The notes below the pieces were generated by a model that was not told the origin of the DNA, made no database searches, and saw only the letters and a list, made by a program, of their open reading frames with translations. From Pseudarthrobacter sp. SSS035 (GTDB lineage Bacteria; Actinomycetota; Actinomycetes; Actinomycetales; Micrococcaceae): 64,000 bases of DNA. The stretch lies in assembly GCF_023273875.1 (NCBI RefSeq), contig NZ_CP096882.1, positions 4,030,001 to 4,094,000 of the forward strand, written 5' to 3'. The position numbers and the translations under genes were made by a program. Positions 51,773-59,999 of this stretch are shown here, one piece after another (the stretch's first letter is position 1; the number at the start of each line of letters is the position of its first letter).

Positions 51773-53065
51773 ATGTCCCGGATTGTTCAAAAAATGCGGC
51801 TGCCCGCCCTCGCCGGCCTGCTGGCGGTCGCCCTGGTGGGGTCGGCTGCGCTGCTTCCCTCGCATGCCGCAGACGACGCGCCGCCCGGCGGGTATCCCTC
51901 GTGGCAGGACGTGCAGAACGCCAAGAAAAGCGAGGCTGGCAAAGCGGCAGAAGTCGCCAGGATCAATGGGCTGCTGGGCGGACTTCAGGCTGAAGCAGAG
52001 ACGCTGGGCAATGCGGCCGTAACGTCCGCCGCGGAGTATGCCAAGGCCGAAGCGGCACTTCAGGCCGCCACTTCCACGGTGGACGCACTCACGGCCCAGA
52101 CGGCACGCGCCGCGGCCGAACTGGGACAGTACAAGAAGGAAATCGGCGCCCTGGCGGCCCAGTCGTACAAGACTGGTGGAACCAACATGGGTTTCTTCGT
52201 TGCCCTCGACGCCGTACAGAACAACAGCATTCAAGGCCTGAATATCGTCCAGATCGTCAGCGATAAGACTGCGGCCCTGGTCAACAAATCCGCAGGCGCC
52301 GAACGCATTTCGCGTGCCCTGGCCGATCAGGAGCAGGCGGCCAGGGCCGAACGCGAGCGCCTGTCCAGCGAAGCCAGAACCAAGCTCGACGCCGCCCAAT
52401 CCGCCCAGCAGGCCATGTCCCGGCAGATCGCGGAGCAGCAGGAGCACGGCCAGGAACTGACCGCGCAGCTGGCCTCCCTCAAGGGCACCACGGCTGCGGT
52501 GGAGGGGGAGTTCCGGCAGGGCCAGGTGGCGTTGGCCGCGTATGAAACGGCGCAGGCCGCCAAGCGGGCCGCGGCGCAGGAACAGGCGCGCCAACAGGCG
52601 GAGGCGGCAGCCAAGGCGGCGGCCCTTGCCGCTGCACAGAAACCGGCGCCGGCCCCACCTGCTGTACCGGGAGTGCCCGCCCCGCCTCCAGTCCCGAGCC
52701 CGACGCCGGTCCCGCCGCCCGTCGTCGTCGTGCCTTCCGTTCCGGGAGGCGCTGTGAACGACCCCGCGGGCGCCAAGAACTACGCAGCCGGGCAGCTGGG
52801 CGCCTACGGCTGGGGCCAGGATCAGTTTCCGTGCCTGGCGTCGCTGTGGACCAAGGAGTCGAACTGGCTGACCACCGCCACCAACCCGTACTCGGGCGCA
52901 TACGGCATCGCCCAGTCGCTGCCGGCCAGCAAGTATGCCAGCGCTGGCAGCGACTGGCTCACGAGCTACCGGACCCAGGTCAATTGGGGCCTGTCGTATA
53001 TCGCTGACCGCTACGGGTCACCGTGCGGCGCGTGGAACCATTCCGTGGCCAACAACTGGTACTGA
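51773..53065 (+). CDS. Secreted coiled-coil protein with lytic-transglycosylase-like C-terminus
   Basis: A 430-residue protein. A signal peptide (MRLPALAGLLAVALVGSAAL to about 32) is followed by a long Ala/Glu/Gln-rich coiled coil (about 45-290) and a Pro-rich linker (KPAPAPPAVPGVPAPPPVP). A C-terminal ~90-residue domain has LASLWTKESNWLTTATNPYS (likely catalytic Glu), GAYGIAQSLPASKYASAG and CGAWNHSVANNWY, the pattern of actinobacterial transglycosylase/RipA-associated wall enzymes. It faces the NlpC/P60 gene across a shared promoter region, so the two may act together in cell separation. Confidence 0.8.
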   Translation: MSRIVQKMRLPALAGLLAVALVGSAALLPSHAADDAPPGGYPSWQDVQNAKKSEAGKAAEVARINGLLGGLQAEAETLGNAAVTSAAEYAKAEAALQAATSTVDALTAQTARAAAELGQYKKEIGALAAQSYKTGGTNMGFFVALDAVQNNSIQGLNIVQIVSDKTAALVNKSAGAERISRALADQEQAARAERERLSSEARTKLDAAQSAQQAMSRQIAEQQEHGQELTAQLASLKGTTAAVEGEFRQGQVALAAYETAQAAKRAAAQEQARQQAEAAAKAAALAAAQKPAPAPPAVPGVPAPPPVPSPTPVPPPVVVVPSVPGGAVNDPAGAKNYAAGQLGAYGWGQDQFPCLASLWTKESNWLTTATNPYSGAYGIAQSLPASKYASAGSDWLTSYRTQVNWGLSYIADRYGSPCGAWNHSVANNWY

Positions 53066-53104
53066 CCTGCGGGGGGACGGCAGCCAAACCACTAGGCTTT
53101 TCCC

Positions 53105-53467
53105 ATGCCCGATTTTGAACGGTTCCGGGTTCTGCTGGAAGAAGAGCGCACCCGGAAACTCGCGCTCCTCCCCGCCCTCCGTGAGGACATTTCGTCGGCC
53201 AACGCCGCCCGCCAGGATTCCAACGTGGATGACGAGCACGACCCCGAGGGTTCCACCATTGCGTTCGAGCTATCGCAGGCCTCGGCGCTCCTGAAACAGA
53301 GCAGCGCGGGACTTGACCAGGTGGATGCGGCCCTGGCGCGGATTGCAGCGGGCACGTACGGCACGTGCGCCGTGTGCGGGGACCCCATCGCGGAGGGACG
53401 GCTCGAAGCCCGCCCGTCGACGCCGTTCTGCATCCTCCACGCCGCGGCCGGCCGGCAGGGACGGTAG
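53105..53467 (+). CDS. TraR/DksA-type C4 zinc-finger protein
   Basis: A 120-residue protein. A helical N-terminal hairpin (RFRVLLEEERTRKLALLPAL) and acidic DDEHDPEG precede ALARIAAGTYGTCAVCGDPI and TPFCILH, the DksA/TraR zinc site, with His replacing the last Cys. It may contact RNA polymerase; the target is unknown. Confidence 0.85.
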   Translation: MPDFERFRVLLEEERTRKLALLPALREDISSANAARQDSNVDDEHDPEGSTIAFELSQASALLKQSSAGLDQVDAALARIAAGTYGTCAVCGDPIAEGRLEARPSTPFCILHAAAGRQGR

Positions 53468-53489
53468 CGGCGCCATGAACCCAGATGTC

Positions 53490-53553
53490 GTGAACTCCAG
53501 TGCCGTGACTTCCAGTGCCGTGAGCGGGAGGGTGCAGTGAGCGGGCGCGTGCA
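53490..53553 (+). repeat. GTGA-phased tandem repeats over the start of the AlkD-like gene
   Basis: Two 15-bp units, GTGAACTCCAGTGCC and GTGACTTCCAGTGCC, are followed by two 17-bp units, GTGAGCGGGAGGGTGCA and GTGAGCGGGCGCGTGCA. The last is the coding start of the AlkD-like gene. A 21-codon frame (ATG 53475 to TGA 53540) reads through the repeats and overlaps that GTG start. Confidence 0.6.
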
Positions 53554-54097
53554 GGACGCTGCCGGCTTCATCGACGCCACCCTGCAGAATGAGGGCGCCT
53601 GGTACCGGGCGGAGGACGTGGAGTCCCGGGTGGGCGGTGTCCTAGGCTCCTACGGATCGTCCGTAGGAGCCGTACGCGGCACCGTCCGCGACGCCAGCAG
53701 GAAGTTCAAGGACCTTGGCCACGATGAAGTGACCGCTTTGGCATCCCTCCTCTGGGGCCGGCCCGGTCCTGGCAGGCGGCCGGTCTATGAGAGGCGGCTC
53801 GCCGCCGTGGTGCTGCTGCAGTCCAAGGTTGCCCTCCTTCGCCACTCTGACCTGACCCGGCTGGAGGGCTTCATCAGAACCGCGCAGACCGGTGAGCTGG
53901 TGGACCCCCTGATTGCCGACGTTGTGGTTCCGTTGCTGCAGGGACTGGGCGAAAGCGGGCGCCAGCGCGCCGACGTCGTTATCACCCGCTGGCGCCAGGA
54001 CCCCGACGACGCGCTGCGCCATGCTGCCCGGCTCGTCGCGTCTCAGGGACCTGACCTGCAGCGCATTTCCGGGAACCGCGACCAGGGACACGGCTGA
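53537..54097 (+). CDS. AlkD-like DNA alkylation repair protein, short form
   Basis: A 186-residue helical protein with HEAT-like repeats. AVRGTVRDASRKFKDLGHDE, then EVTALASLLWGRPGPGRRPVYERRLAAVVLL, follow the AlkD pattern of a first helix pair plus LW and ER motifs. AlkD removes bulky alkylated bases. The protein is shorter than the usual ~220-240 residues, and the C-terminal catalytic Asp/Trp region is not clear, so activity is uncertain. The GTG start overlaps an upstream mini-frame. Confidence 0.6.
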   Translation: MSGRVQDAAGFIDATLQNEGAWYRAEDVESRVGGVLGSYGSSVGAVRGTVRDASRKFKDLGHDEVTALASLLWGRPGPGRRPVYERRLAAVVLLQSKVALLRHSDLTRLEGFIRTAQTGELVDPLIADVVVPLLQGLGESGRQRADVVITRWRQDPDDALRHAARLVASQGPDLQRISGNRDQGHG

Positions 54098-54150
54098 CCC
54101 CTGTTCCCTGGTCCCCTTGAGTCGTACTCTGGGGCTTGGAGGTGATTGCC

Positions 54151-54351
54151 ATGGAGGCAGCGCAGGGCGACAGGATCATTGTCCGGGGGAAGACCGTCGG
54201 ATCTTCGGACCGGCACGGGGTAATCGTGGAAGTCCGTGGTCAGGAAGGTCATCCGCCCTACCTGGTCCGCTTTGACGACGGACACGAAACCGTGATGTAC
54301 CCCGGCAGTGATTTCGCCGTCGACCGCGGTCACGGGGGACAAGCCGGCTGA
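54151..54351 (+). CDS. DUF1918 protein
   Basis: ATG 54151 with GGAGGT 8 nt upstream gives 66 residues. GDRIIVRGKTVGSSDRHGVI and YLVRFDDGHETVMYPGSDF are the DUF1918 pattern, a small SH3-like barrel found across actinobacteria. Function unknown. Confidence 0.85.
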   Translation: MEAAQGDRIIVRGKTVGSSDRHGVIVEVRGQEGHPPYLVRFDDGHETVMYPGSDFAVDRGHGGQAG

Positions 54352-54405
54352 CGAGCCGCGGGCGGCTGCGCGTCCGGGCCACCGGGCACCTGTCAGACTG
54401 GAGGA

Positions 54406-54930
54406 ATGGATCACTCCTTGGCTGCCACGTCCCCTGACGCGAACCTCACGATTCCGCCGGTCCGGACCGGTCCGCAGGATCCCGGTGACGCCTGGGTCGA
54501 GGGCGGCCGCGGCAAGTTCTGGGGCAGGTTCGGTGCCGCCGGCGTGCTGGCTTATGACCCCGGCAAGGGCGTTCTCCTGCAGCACCGCGCGCTGTGGAGC
54601 CATAACGGTGGTACCTGGGGACTGCCCGGCGGAGCATTGCACCAGGGCGAGGACGCAGTCACCGGGGCCCTCCGCGAGGCGCACGAGGAAGCCGCGGTAC
54701 CGGCCGCGGACGTGAGCGTCCTCTTCACGTCTGTGCTGGACTTCGGCTACTGGTCCTACACCACCGTTGTGGTGCTGGTGACCGCGCCTTTTGAGCCCGT
54801 GATCAGCGATCCGGAAAGTCTCGAACTCCAGTGGGTTCGGTTGGACGAGGTGGACGCAAAGGAGCTCCATCCCGGTTTCGCAAAATCTTGGCCGGACCTG
54901 CGATCGCGCATGCTGGAAGGGCGAGATTAG
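54406..54930 (+). CDS. NUDIX hydrolase
   Basis: A 174-residue protein. The Nudix box lies at 76-98 (GALHQGEDAVTGALREAHEE), with Ala replacing the usual last Gly. Upstream LLQHRALWSHNGGTWGLPGG is typical of this group. It hydrolyses a nucleoside diphosphate linked to an unknown group. Its stop lies inside the possible iron box of the heme oxygenase gene. Confidence 0.85.
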   Translation: MDHSLAATSPDANLTIPPVRTGPQDPGDAWVEGGRGKFWGRFGAAGVLAYDPGKGVLLQHRALWSHNGGTWGLPGGALHQGEDAVTGALREAHEEAAVPAADVSVLFTSVLDFGYWSYTTVVVLVTAPFEPVISDPESLELQWVRLDEVDAKELHPGFAKSWPDLRSRMLEGRD

Positions 54931-54943
54931 GGTTGCCTAAGTG
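54927..54943 (+). promoter_or_regulatory. Possible DtxR/IdeR iron box
   Basis: TTAGGGTTGCCTAAGTG matches the left and central parts of the TTAGGTTAGGCTAACCTAA consensus but not the right arm. It sits 50 bp before the heme oxygenase start, with CATAAT at 54952 as a possible -10. Iron control of heme degradation would be expected. Confidence 0.4.
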
Positions 54944-54992
54944 CGGTGCGCCATAATGGTGTTCCGACCCCCTGCTGCGCGTGAGGAAGAAC

Positions 54993-55661
54993 ATGACCGG
55001 CCCGCTCTCCGTGTTGCTCAAACAGTCCACCAGTGCGGCCCACGAAGAGGCTGAGTCGTCCCCGTTCATGGGCGACCTGCTCGAGGGCAGGCTGGACGCG
55101 GCCGCCGTCGCTGCCCTCACTGCCCAGCTCTACACGGTGTACGGTGCCATGGAATCGGTGGCGCGGTCCGAGTACGGTTCTGATCCGCTGCTGGCAGGGT
55201 GCCTGGACCCCGCCCTGGAACGCATGCCTGCCCTCGAGGCGGACATGGCGTTCCATTACGGTGCCGGCTGGCAGGACCGGCTGGCGGACGGCCGGATTGT
55301 CACCGTCCCGGCCACCACGGCCTACGCCACCCGGATCCGCGAACACCACAGTGCCGAGTTTATGCTCGCCAACCACTACGTCCGGCTGCTCGGGGACCTG
55401 TCGGGCGGGCAGATTATCCACCGCCTGGTCCAGCGGCACTACGGGATCCCGGACGACGGCCTGAACTTTTACCTCTTTCCCGGTATCGGGAAAATGAAGC
55501 AGTACAAGGACGGCTACCGGCTCCGGCTGGACGCCCTGGCGCTGGACAAGGACCGGGCCGAGCAGGTGCTCGCGCACGCCGCCCACGCCTTCCGGCTCAA
55601 CGGCCACATCTTCGCGGACCTGCAGTCCGCCGTCGGGGCCCGACCGCAGCCCGCGGCCTGA
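54993..55661 (+). CDS. Heme oxygenase (biliverdin-producing)
   Basis: ATG 54993 behind GTGAGGAAG gives 222 residues, normal for HmuO-type enzymes. The proximal His is in STSAAHEEAESSPFM (H17), the distal glycine helix is LLGDLSGGQIIHRL, and FYLFPGIGKMKQYKDGYR fits the heme-pocket end. It cleaves heme with O2 to biliverdin, CO and iron. It is followed after 3 bp by a membrane protein gene, probably co-transcribed. Confidence 0.9.
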   Translation: MTGPLSVLLKQSTSAAHEEAESSPFMGDLLEGRLDAAAVAALTAQLYTVYGAMESVARSEYGSDPLLAGCLDPALERMPALEADMAFHYGAGWQDRLADGRIVTVPATTAYATRIREHHSAEFMLANHYVRLLGDLSGGQIIHRLVQRHYGIPDDGLNFYLFPGIGKMKQYKDGYRLRLDALALDKDRAEQVLAHAAHAFRLNGHIFADLQSAVGARPQPAA

Positions 55662-55664
55662 CCC

Positions 55665-56177
55665 ATGGACCAGTTCCTGGATCTGCCCTTCGGCGTGGCG
55701 GCGGCCAGCCTGTTTGCCATTGTTATGCTGCGCGTGAATGCGACCTACTGGATCGGCCGGGGAGCGGCAGCCGGGATGGAACACACGCGGTTCGCGTCGT
55801 CCTGGAACGGCCAGCGCGCCGGCCAGGCGAAGGCGCTCGTTCGCCGGTGGGGACCGTTCGCCGTAACTCTTTCGTTCCTGACCATCGGCCTGCAGACGGC
55901 CGTCAACCTCGCCGCCGGTGCTGCGAAGATGCCGCTGCGGCGCTACCTTCCCGCCGCCGTCGCCGGTTCCATCCTCTGGGCCTTGATCTATGCCACCATC
56001 GGGCTCGCGGCCGTGGAGGCGTGGCTGGCGCTGGCTGCCGGGTCCCCGTGGGGAATTGCCGTGCTGGCCGTCGCGGCCGCCGGACTTATCGCGTGGCTGC
56101 TGGTACGACGGCGGCGCCAGCCGAGGGGGAGCGCTGCCGAGCAGGCGGAGGCGGGCAATGCGGATAGGGTGGGCTGA
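55665..56177 (+). CDS. DedA/VTT-like small membrane protein
   Basis: A 170-residue protein with about four hydrophobic segments. RWGPFAVTLSFLTIGLQTAV with NLAAGAAKMPLRRYLPAAVA and the closing GSILWALIYATIGLAAVEAW follow the VTT/DedA pattern (F/G-rich re-entrant loop, then G-x-x-x-W-A). The N-terminal half is shorter than usual for DedA. It follows the heme oxygenase gene by 3 bp. Confidence 0.7.
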   Translation: MDQFLDLPFGVAAASLFAIVMLRVNATYWIGRGAAAGMEHTRFASSWNGQRAGQAKALVRRWGPFAVTLSFLTIGLQTAVNLAAGAAKMPLRRYLPAAVAGSILWALIYATIGLAAVEAWLALAAGSPWGIAVLAVAAAGLIAWLLVRRRRQPRGSAAEQAEAGNADRVG

Positions 56178-56204
56178 GCCGCACACGAACAAGCGAAAGG
56201 GTCA

Positions 56205-57011
56205 ATGTTGACTGCTGCACTCCCGGAACTGGCCGACGGTGACTACTACTACCAGTCGCTCGGCGGCGGGCGCTTCCGCTCCACCATCCACGCCCAGGGG
56301 GCCTGGAACGAGCACGAACAGCACATGGCGCCGGCTTCCGGCCTGATGGCGGACAGCCTGGAGCGCCACGAGCCCCGCGCCGACATGCGTATGGCCCGGC
56401 TGAGCTACGAGATCCTGGGCCTGATCCCGGGTGGCGGGTTCCACATCGAAACCACCACACTCCGCCCCGGCCGGACCATCGAGCTCCTGCAGGCAGAACT
56501 GGTAGCCAACGGGCGGGTGGCCATCCGCGCCACCGCATGGCGGATGATCACCGGCGACACGGCCGCGGTTGCCGCGGTCGAGGACACCGCCATCCCGGCA
56601 CCGGATGAATGCAAACCGCTCGACGGCCCTGCCATCTGGCCAGGCGGCTACATCCGGTCCCTGGAGATGCGCGTGGCCGAGGGCCACCGGCCCGGCGCCG
56701 GCATCGTCTGGCTCCGCACGCAGCACCCCCTGACGGATAAAGCCGACAGCGGCGACCTGGCCCGCCTGATGGGCCTCGTTGACACAGCCAACGGGATCGC
56801 AGCCAGGGTCCCGCCGGGCAAGGACAGCTATGCCTTCCCCAACCTGGACCTGCAGATCCACATGTACCGCAGGCCCGAGGGCGAATGGCTTGGCTTGGAC
56901 AACGCCGTCACCTTCGGAACCGACGGGATTGGCCTCACGTCCACCGTCCTGCACGATCTTCAGGGCCCGTTCGGCCGCGCCGAACAGATCCTGACGCTTC
57001 GCCGGACCTGA
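56205..57011 (+). CDS. Acyl-CoA thioesterase family protein (double hotdog)
   Basis: A 268-residue protein. The opening YYYQSLGGGRFRSTIHAQGA with WNEHEQHMAPASGLMADSLE, and the later PNLDLQIHMYRRPEGEWLGL and GIGLTSTVLHD, are typical of the TesB-like double-hotdog thioesterases of actinobacteria. It hydrolyses acyl-CoA; chain specificity is not visible. It is convergent with the SulP gene. Confidence 0.8.
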   Translation: MLTAALPELADGDYYYQSLGGGRFRSTIHAQGAWNEHEQHMAPASGLMADSLERHEPRADMRMARLSYEILGLIPGGGFHIETTTLRPGRTIELLQAELVANGRVAIRATAWRMITGDTAAVAAVEDTAIPAPDECKPLDGPAIWPGGYIRSLEMRVAEGHRPGAGIVWLRTQHPLTDKADSGDLARLMGLVDTANGIAARVPPGKDSYAFPNLDLQIHMYRRPEGEWLGLDNAVTFGTDGIGLTSTVLHDLQGPFGRAEQILTLRRT

Positions 57012-57022
57012 CGGCCTTGCCA

Positions 57023-57082
57023 GTGACTACCGGACCGCTGTGACTACCCGACCTTTTGTGACAACCTGACCTTTGTGACTAG
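57023..57082 (+). repeat. 17-bp imperfect tandem repeats between convergent genes
   Basis: Units GTGACTACCGGACCGCT, GTGACTACCCGACCTTTT and GTGACAACCTGACCTTT, plus a partial GTGACTAG. The last unit supplies the stop codon of the SulP gene on the other strand. Confidence 0.7.
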
Positions 57083-58773
57083 TCGGCGCCGGTCACGCTT
57101 TTGTAGCTGTGCACCGCGTTGTCCAGGGTGGGGAAGAAATGGTCGGCTGTGAACCGTGCGCTGGCCCCGAACCGGATCAGGCGGTCCTTGATCGGTCCCT
57201 TCATTTCCGCGAAGACCATGCTGATGCCGTCCTTCGCCAGCTCGTCGTCGAGCTGGATGAGCTCATCCAGCGCCGTGGTATCCAGGCCGGTGATCGGCTC
57301 GGCTGCCACGATGACCCATTTCACCGGCCAGGGTGCGGCGTCCACCAGGCCGTGGATGTGCTCGGCGAAAACGTCCCCGTTGGCAAAGAACAGCGGCGCA
57401 TCGAAACGGGCAATCACCAGCCCCTCCACCCGCCGGCCTTCGGGATGCCGGTCAAGGTCATGGAAGCCCGGAACGTCCGCCAGGCTCGCCAGCTCGGTGC
57501 GGTACGGATCCCAGGCGCGCTGGACAAAGGCCAGCAGGGACAGGCCAATGGCCACGGCAATGCCCGGCAGGACCCCCACAAAGGCGACGCCCAGGAACGT
57601 AACCACCAGGAGGAGGGCCTCCATCCGGCTCATCCTGACGAGGCGCACCAGCGTCTTGACGTCAACCAGCGAAGACGCCGCCACGATCACCACGGCCGCG
57701 AGCGTGGCGGTGGGAAGGAAAGCAGTCAGCCCCGGTGCGACGACCATAAAAACGACCACGAGCAAGGCTGCCACCACCCCGCTGAGCTGCGTCTTCGCAC
57801 CGGCGTCGAGCACAATCGGGGTGCGGGAGGAACTTCCGCACACCGGAAAGCCGCCCAGCACCCCCGTTGCCACGTTGGCGATGCCCAGGGCCCCCATTTC
57901 CTCGTTGCCGTTGACCCTCACGCCGCGGCGCGCGGCGAGGCTCTTGGACAAGGTGGAGGTGTCCGCAAAAGCGATCAGCGCGATGCCTGCTGCAGGGCCC
58001 ACTAATGCCAGGACGTCGTCCATGCCAATTCCGCCCAGCGCAGGGGCCGGGAGTCCCTGCGGCAGGGCGCCCACTATGGGCAGCTGTCCGGCCAGGCCCA
58101 GTACGGCCACTGCGGCGATGGAGCCGGCCACCGCGAACAGGACGCTCGGCACCTTCCACGGAAGAAAGCGGCCGGCGACAATGACGGCCACGCTGCCCGC
58201 ACCCACAGCCAGGGCGACGGGATTGATACCGCCGCTGAAGACCGCCCCGGCCACGGCTGTCAGGCGGTTAAGGACGCCATCGGCGGAGACATCGATCCCC
58301 AGCAACCGCGGAAGCTGGCTTACCGTGACGGCCAATGCGATGCCGTTCAGGTATCCGACGCGGATAGGCCGGGATAGCAATCCCGTCACAAACCCCAGCT
58401 TGAAGATCCGGCCGGCTATCAGGAAGACGCCGATCAGGATGGCCAGCACTCCGGCCATGGCCACCGCCTGCTCCGGATCCCGCCCGGCCAGCGGAAGGAT
58501 GGCGGCCGCGATCATGGGTGCCAACGCTGAATCGGGCCCCACAATGACAACCCGGGATGGCCCGAACACGGCATAGAAGATCATGGGCACCACGGAGGCG
58601 TACAGCCCGTTCACCGCAGGAAGCCCGCTGGCCTCGGCGTACGCCATCCCTGCCGGCACCAGGGCTGCGCTCAAGGCCGCCCCGGCCACCAGGTCCGACT
58701 TCAGCCACGACCGTTTGTAGCCACGCGCAACACCAACGCCCGGTAGCGCCTTGTTGATCCAGTCGTGCCGCAC
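57079..58773 (-). CDS. SulP-family anion transporter with STAS domain
   Basis: The start is taken as GTG 58773, 5 nt after a GGAGG; the frame opens at 58839, which would overlap the upstream gene by 44 nt. The 564 residues include a sulfate-permease core of about 10-12 helices (GAALSAALVPAGMAYAEASG, then PVCGSSSRTPIVLDAGAKTQ) and a cytoplasmic STAS domain (about 445-560; VIVAAEPITGLDTTALDELI). It likely moves sulfate, bicarbonate or another small anion. Confidence 0.85.
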   Translation of the reverse strand: MRHDWINKALPGVGVARGYKRSWLKSDLVAGAALSAALVPAGMAYAEASGLPAVNGLYASVVPMIFYAVFGPSRVVIVGPDSALAPMIAAAILPLAGRDPEQAVAMAGVLAILIGVFLIAGRIFKLGFVTGLLSRPIRVGYLNGIALAVTVSQLPRLLGIDVSADGVLNRLTAVAGAVFSGGINPVALAVGAGSVAVIVAGRFLPWKVPSVLFAVAGSIAAVAVLGLAGQLPIVGALPQGLPAPALGGIGMDDVLALVGPAAGIALIAFADTSTLSKSLAARRGVRVNGNEEMGALGIANVATGVLGGFPVCGSSSRTPIVLDAGAKTQLSGVVAALLVVVFMVVAPGLTAFLPTATLAAVVIVAASSLVDVKTLVRLVRMSRMEALLLVVTFLGVAFVGVLPGIAVAIGLSLLAFVQRAWDPYRTELASLADVPGFHDLDRHPEGRRVEGLVIARFDAPLFFANGDVFAEHIHGLVDAAPWPVKWVIVAAEPITGLDTTALDELIQLDDELAKDGISMVFAEMKGPIKDRLIRFGASARFTADHFFPTLDNAVHSYKSVTGAD

Positions 58774-58795
58774 TCGGGCCTCCAAATTGGTGAAA

Positions 58796-59557
58796 TCAGG
58801 ACGCGGGGGGCTCCTGGAACGGCGTCGAATCCTGGCCATATTCGGCGGTCACCAGGATCGGCAGGTGGTCGGAGGCGCCACGGGGCAGGGTTTCTACATT
58901 CTCGATGTTCAGTCCCAGGGACGTGGCAAAGTCGAAGTGGCCCTTGAATACTTTGTAGCGGGTGTAGGTCCTGCGGTCACTGAGGGAGAGTTCGTAGCCG
59001 GTGTTCTTCATGTGTTCGTTGAGGTTCTTGGTGAAGAAGGGGTAGTTGAAGTCACCCACCATCAGAGTCATGAGGCCGGTGCCCATACCCAGGAGTTCCG
59101 CGTGGGCCGCGTGGATCTGGTTGCGCCGCAGCGAGTTGGTGGCGGTCAGCGGAGCGGCGTGGAACGAGGCGATAACCAGTTCGTGATCGGTCTCGTTGTC
59201 CCGCACGCGCGTGCCGATAAGGCGCTCATGGGCGGGCGCCAGGACCATGTCGTGCAGGGACTTCTTGAGTGCGAAGGTCTTGGTGCCGTGGGCAGTGAAC
59301 CGGTCGGGCCGGTAGTAGATGGCCAGCCCCAGGCGGTTGCCCTTGGTGGAGTCGGCGAGCTGCAGCGGACCCAGCGAGTCAGGCAGGTCCGAGGTGTCAC
59401 ACTCCTGGAGGCACAGGGCATCGACGCCGAAATTCTGGGCAAGATCAACCAGTTCCCCACTGGCCTGGTGCTTGCGGAGGTTGTAGCTAATGACGCGTAT
59501 CAGTGGATTACCTCTTCTGAGGAGTAGCGGGTGGGCCCAGTTCCTGAGTTTAGCCAC
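58796..59557 (-). CDS. Endonuclease/exonuclease/phosphatase family protein
   Basis: A 253-residue EEP-fold hydrolase: VISYNLRKHQASGELVDLAQ, ALCLQECDTSDLP (metal Glu), SFHAAPLT, LMVGDFNYPF and GASDHLPILV give the catalytic Asn, Asp and His set. The only ATG (59557) lies 18 codons before the fold starts. The fold begins LIRVISYNL with a CTG codon at 59503 preceded by AGAAGAGG, so initiation at CTG is conceivable. The substrate (DNA, phosphoester or lipid) is unknown. Confidence 0.8.
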   Translation of the reverse strand: MAKLRNWAHPLLLRRGNPLIRVISYNLRKHQASGELVDLAQNFGVDALCLQECDTSDLPDSLGPLQLADSTKGNRLGLAIYYRPDRFTAHGTKTFALKKSLHDMVLAPAHERLIGTRVRDNETDHELVIASFHAAPLTATNSLRRNQIHAAHAELLGMGTGLMTLMVGDFNYPFFTKNLNEHMKNTGYELSLSDRRTYTRYKVFKGHFDFATSLGLNIENVETLPRGASDHLPILVTAEYGQDSTPFQEPPAS

Positions 59558-59593
59558 CCGATGGGGGACGGTGCAGTAATACTCCGCTGGATG

Positions 59594-59983
59594 TCAGGTG
59601 GAGCGGAACACCAGCCACCCAGCCAGGGTGGACAGGCCCGTCAGGGCGGCACCCCACAGGATGTCCACGACAATAAGCTGCAGCGGCCATGTCTTGAGCG
59701 TGGCGGCATTCGTGAGGTCGTACGTCGCATACGCAAAGGCGCCCAGGGCGGCCCCATAGCCGACGGCGGTCAGCCAGCTGCCGCCGTCGAGCGCCGGCCG
59801 CAGCGCAAAGAAGACAATCCCCGCTATGTACATGACATAGAAAGCCACGGCGTAACCTAAGTGTGGCTTGTCTGCGAGCAGGTCACCGATGTGGCTGCGG
59901 TAGAACGGGTTCATGAGCTTGAGCCAGACGGCGTCGATGACCGCGAACGCAGCCGCGACGACAAGGAATTGCAATATGACCAT
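59594..59983 (-). CDS. DUF2177 membrane protein
   Basis: ATG 59983 gives 129 residues and four membrane helices. LVVAAAFAVIDAVWLKLMNP, YVMYIAGIVFFALRPAL, GAALGAFAYATYDLTNAATL and PLQLIVVDILWGAALTG match DUF2177. The start is only 16 bp from the divergent lipoate ligase start, so the two leaders overlap. Confidence 0.85.
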   Translation of the reverse strand: MVILQFLVVAAAFAVIDAVWLKLMNPFYRSHIGDLLADKPHLGYAVAFYVMYIAGIVFFALRPALDGGSWLTAVGYGAALGAFAYATYDLTNAATLKTWPLQLIVVDILWGAALTGLSTLAGWLVFRST

Positions 59984-59999
59984 AAGGGAGCTTAGCAAT

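Noticed and set aside
54927..56192. 421-codon minus-strand frame opposite heme oxygenase and the DedA-like gene
   Set aside because: Shadow of two recognisable plus-strand genes.
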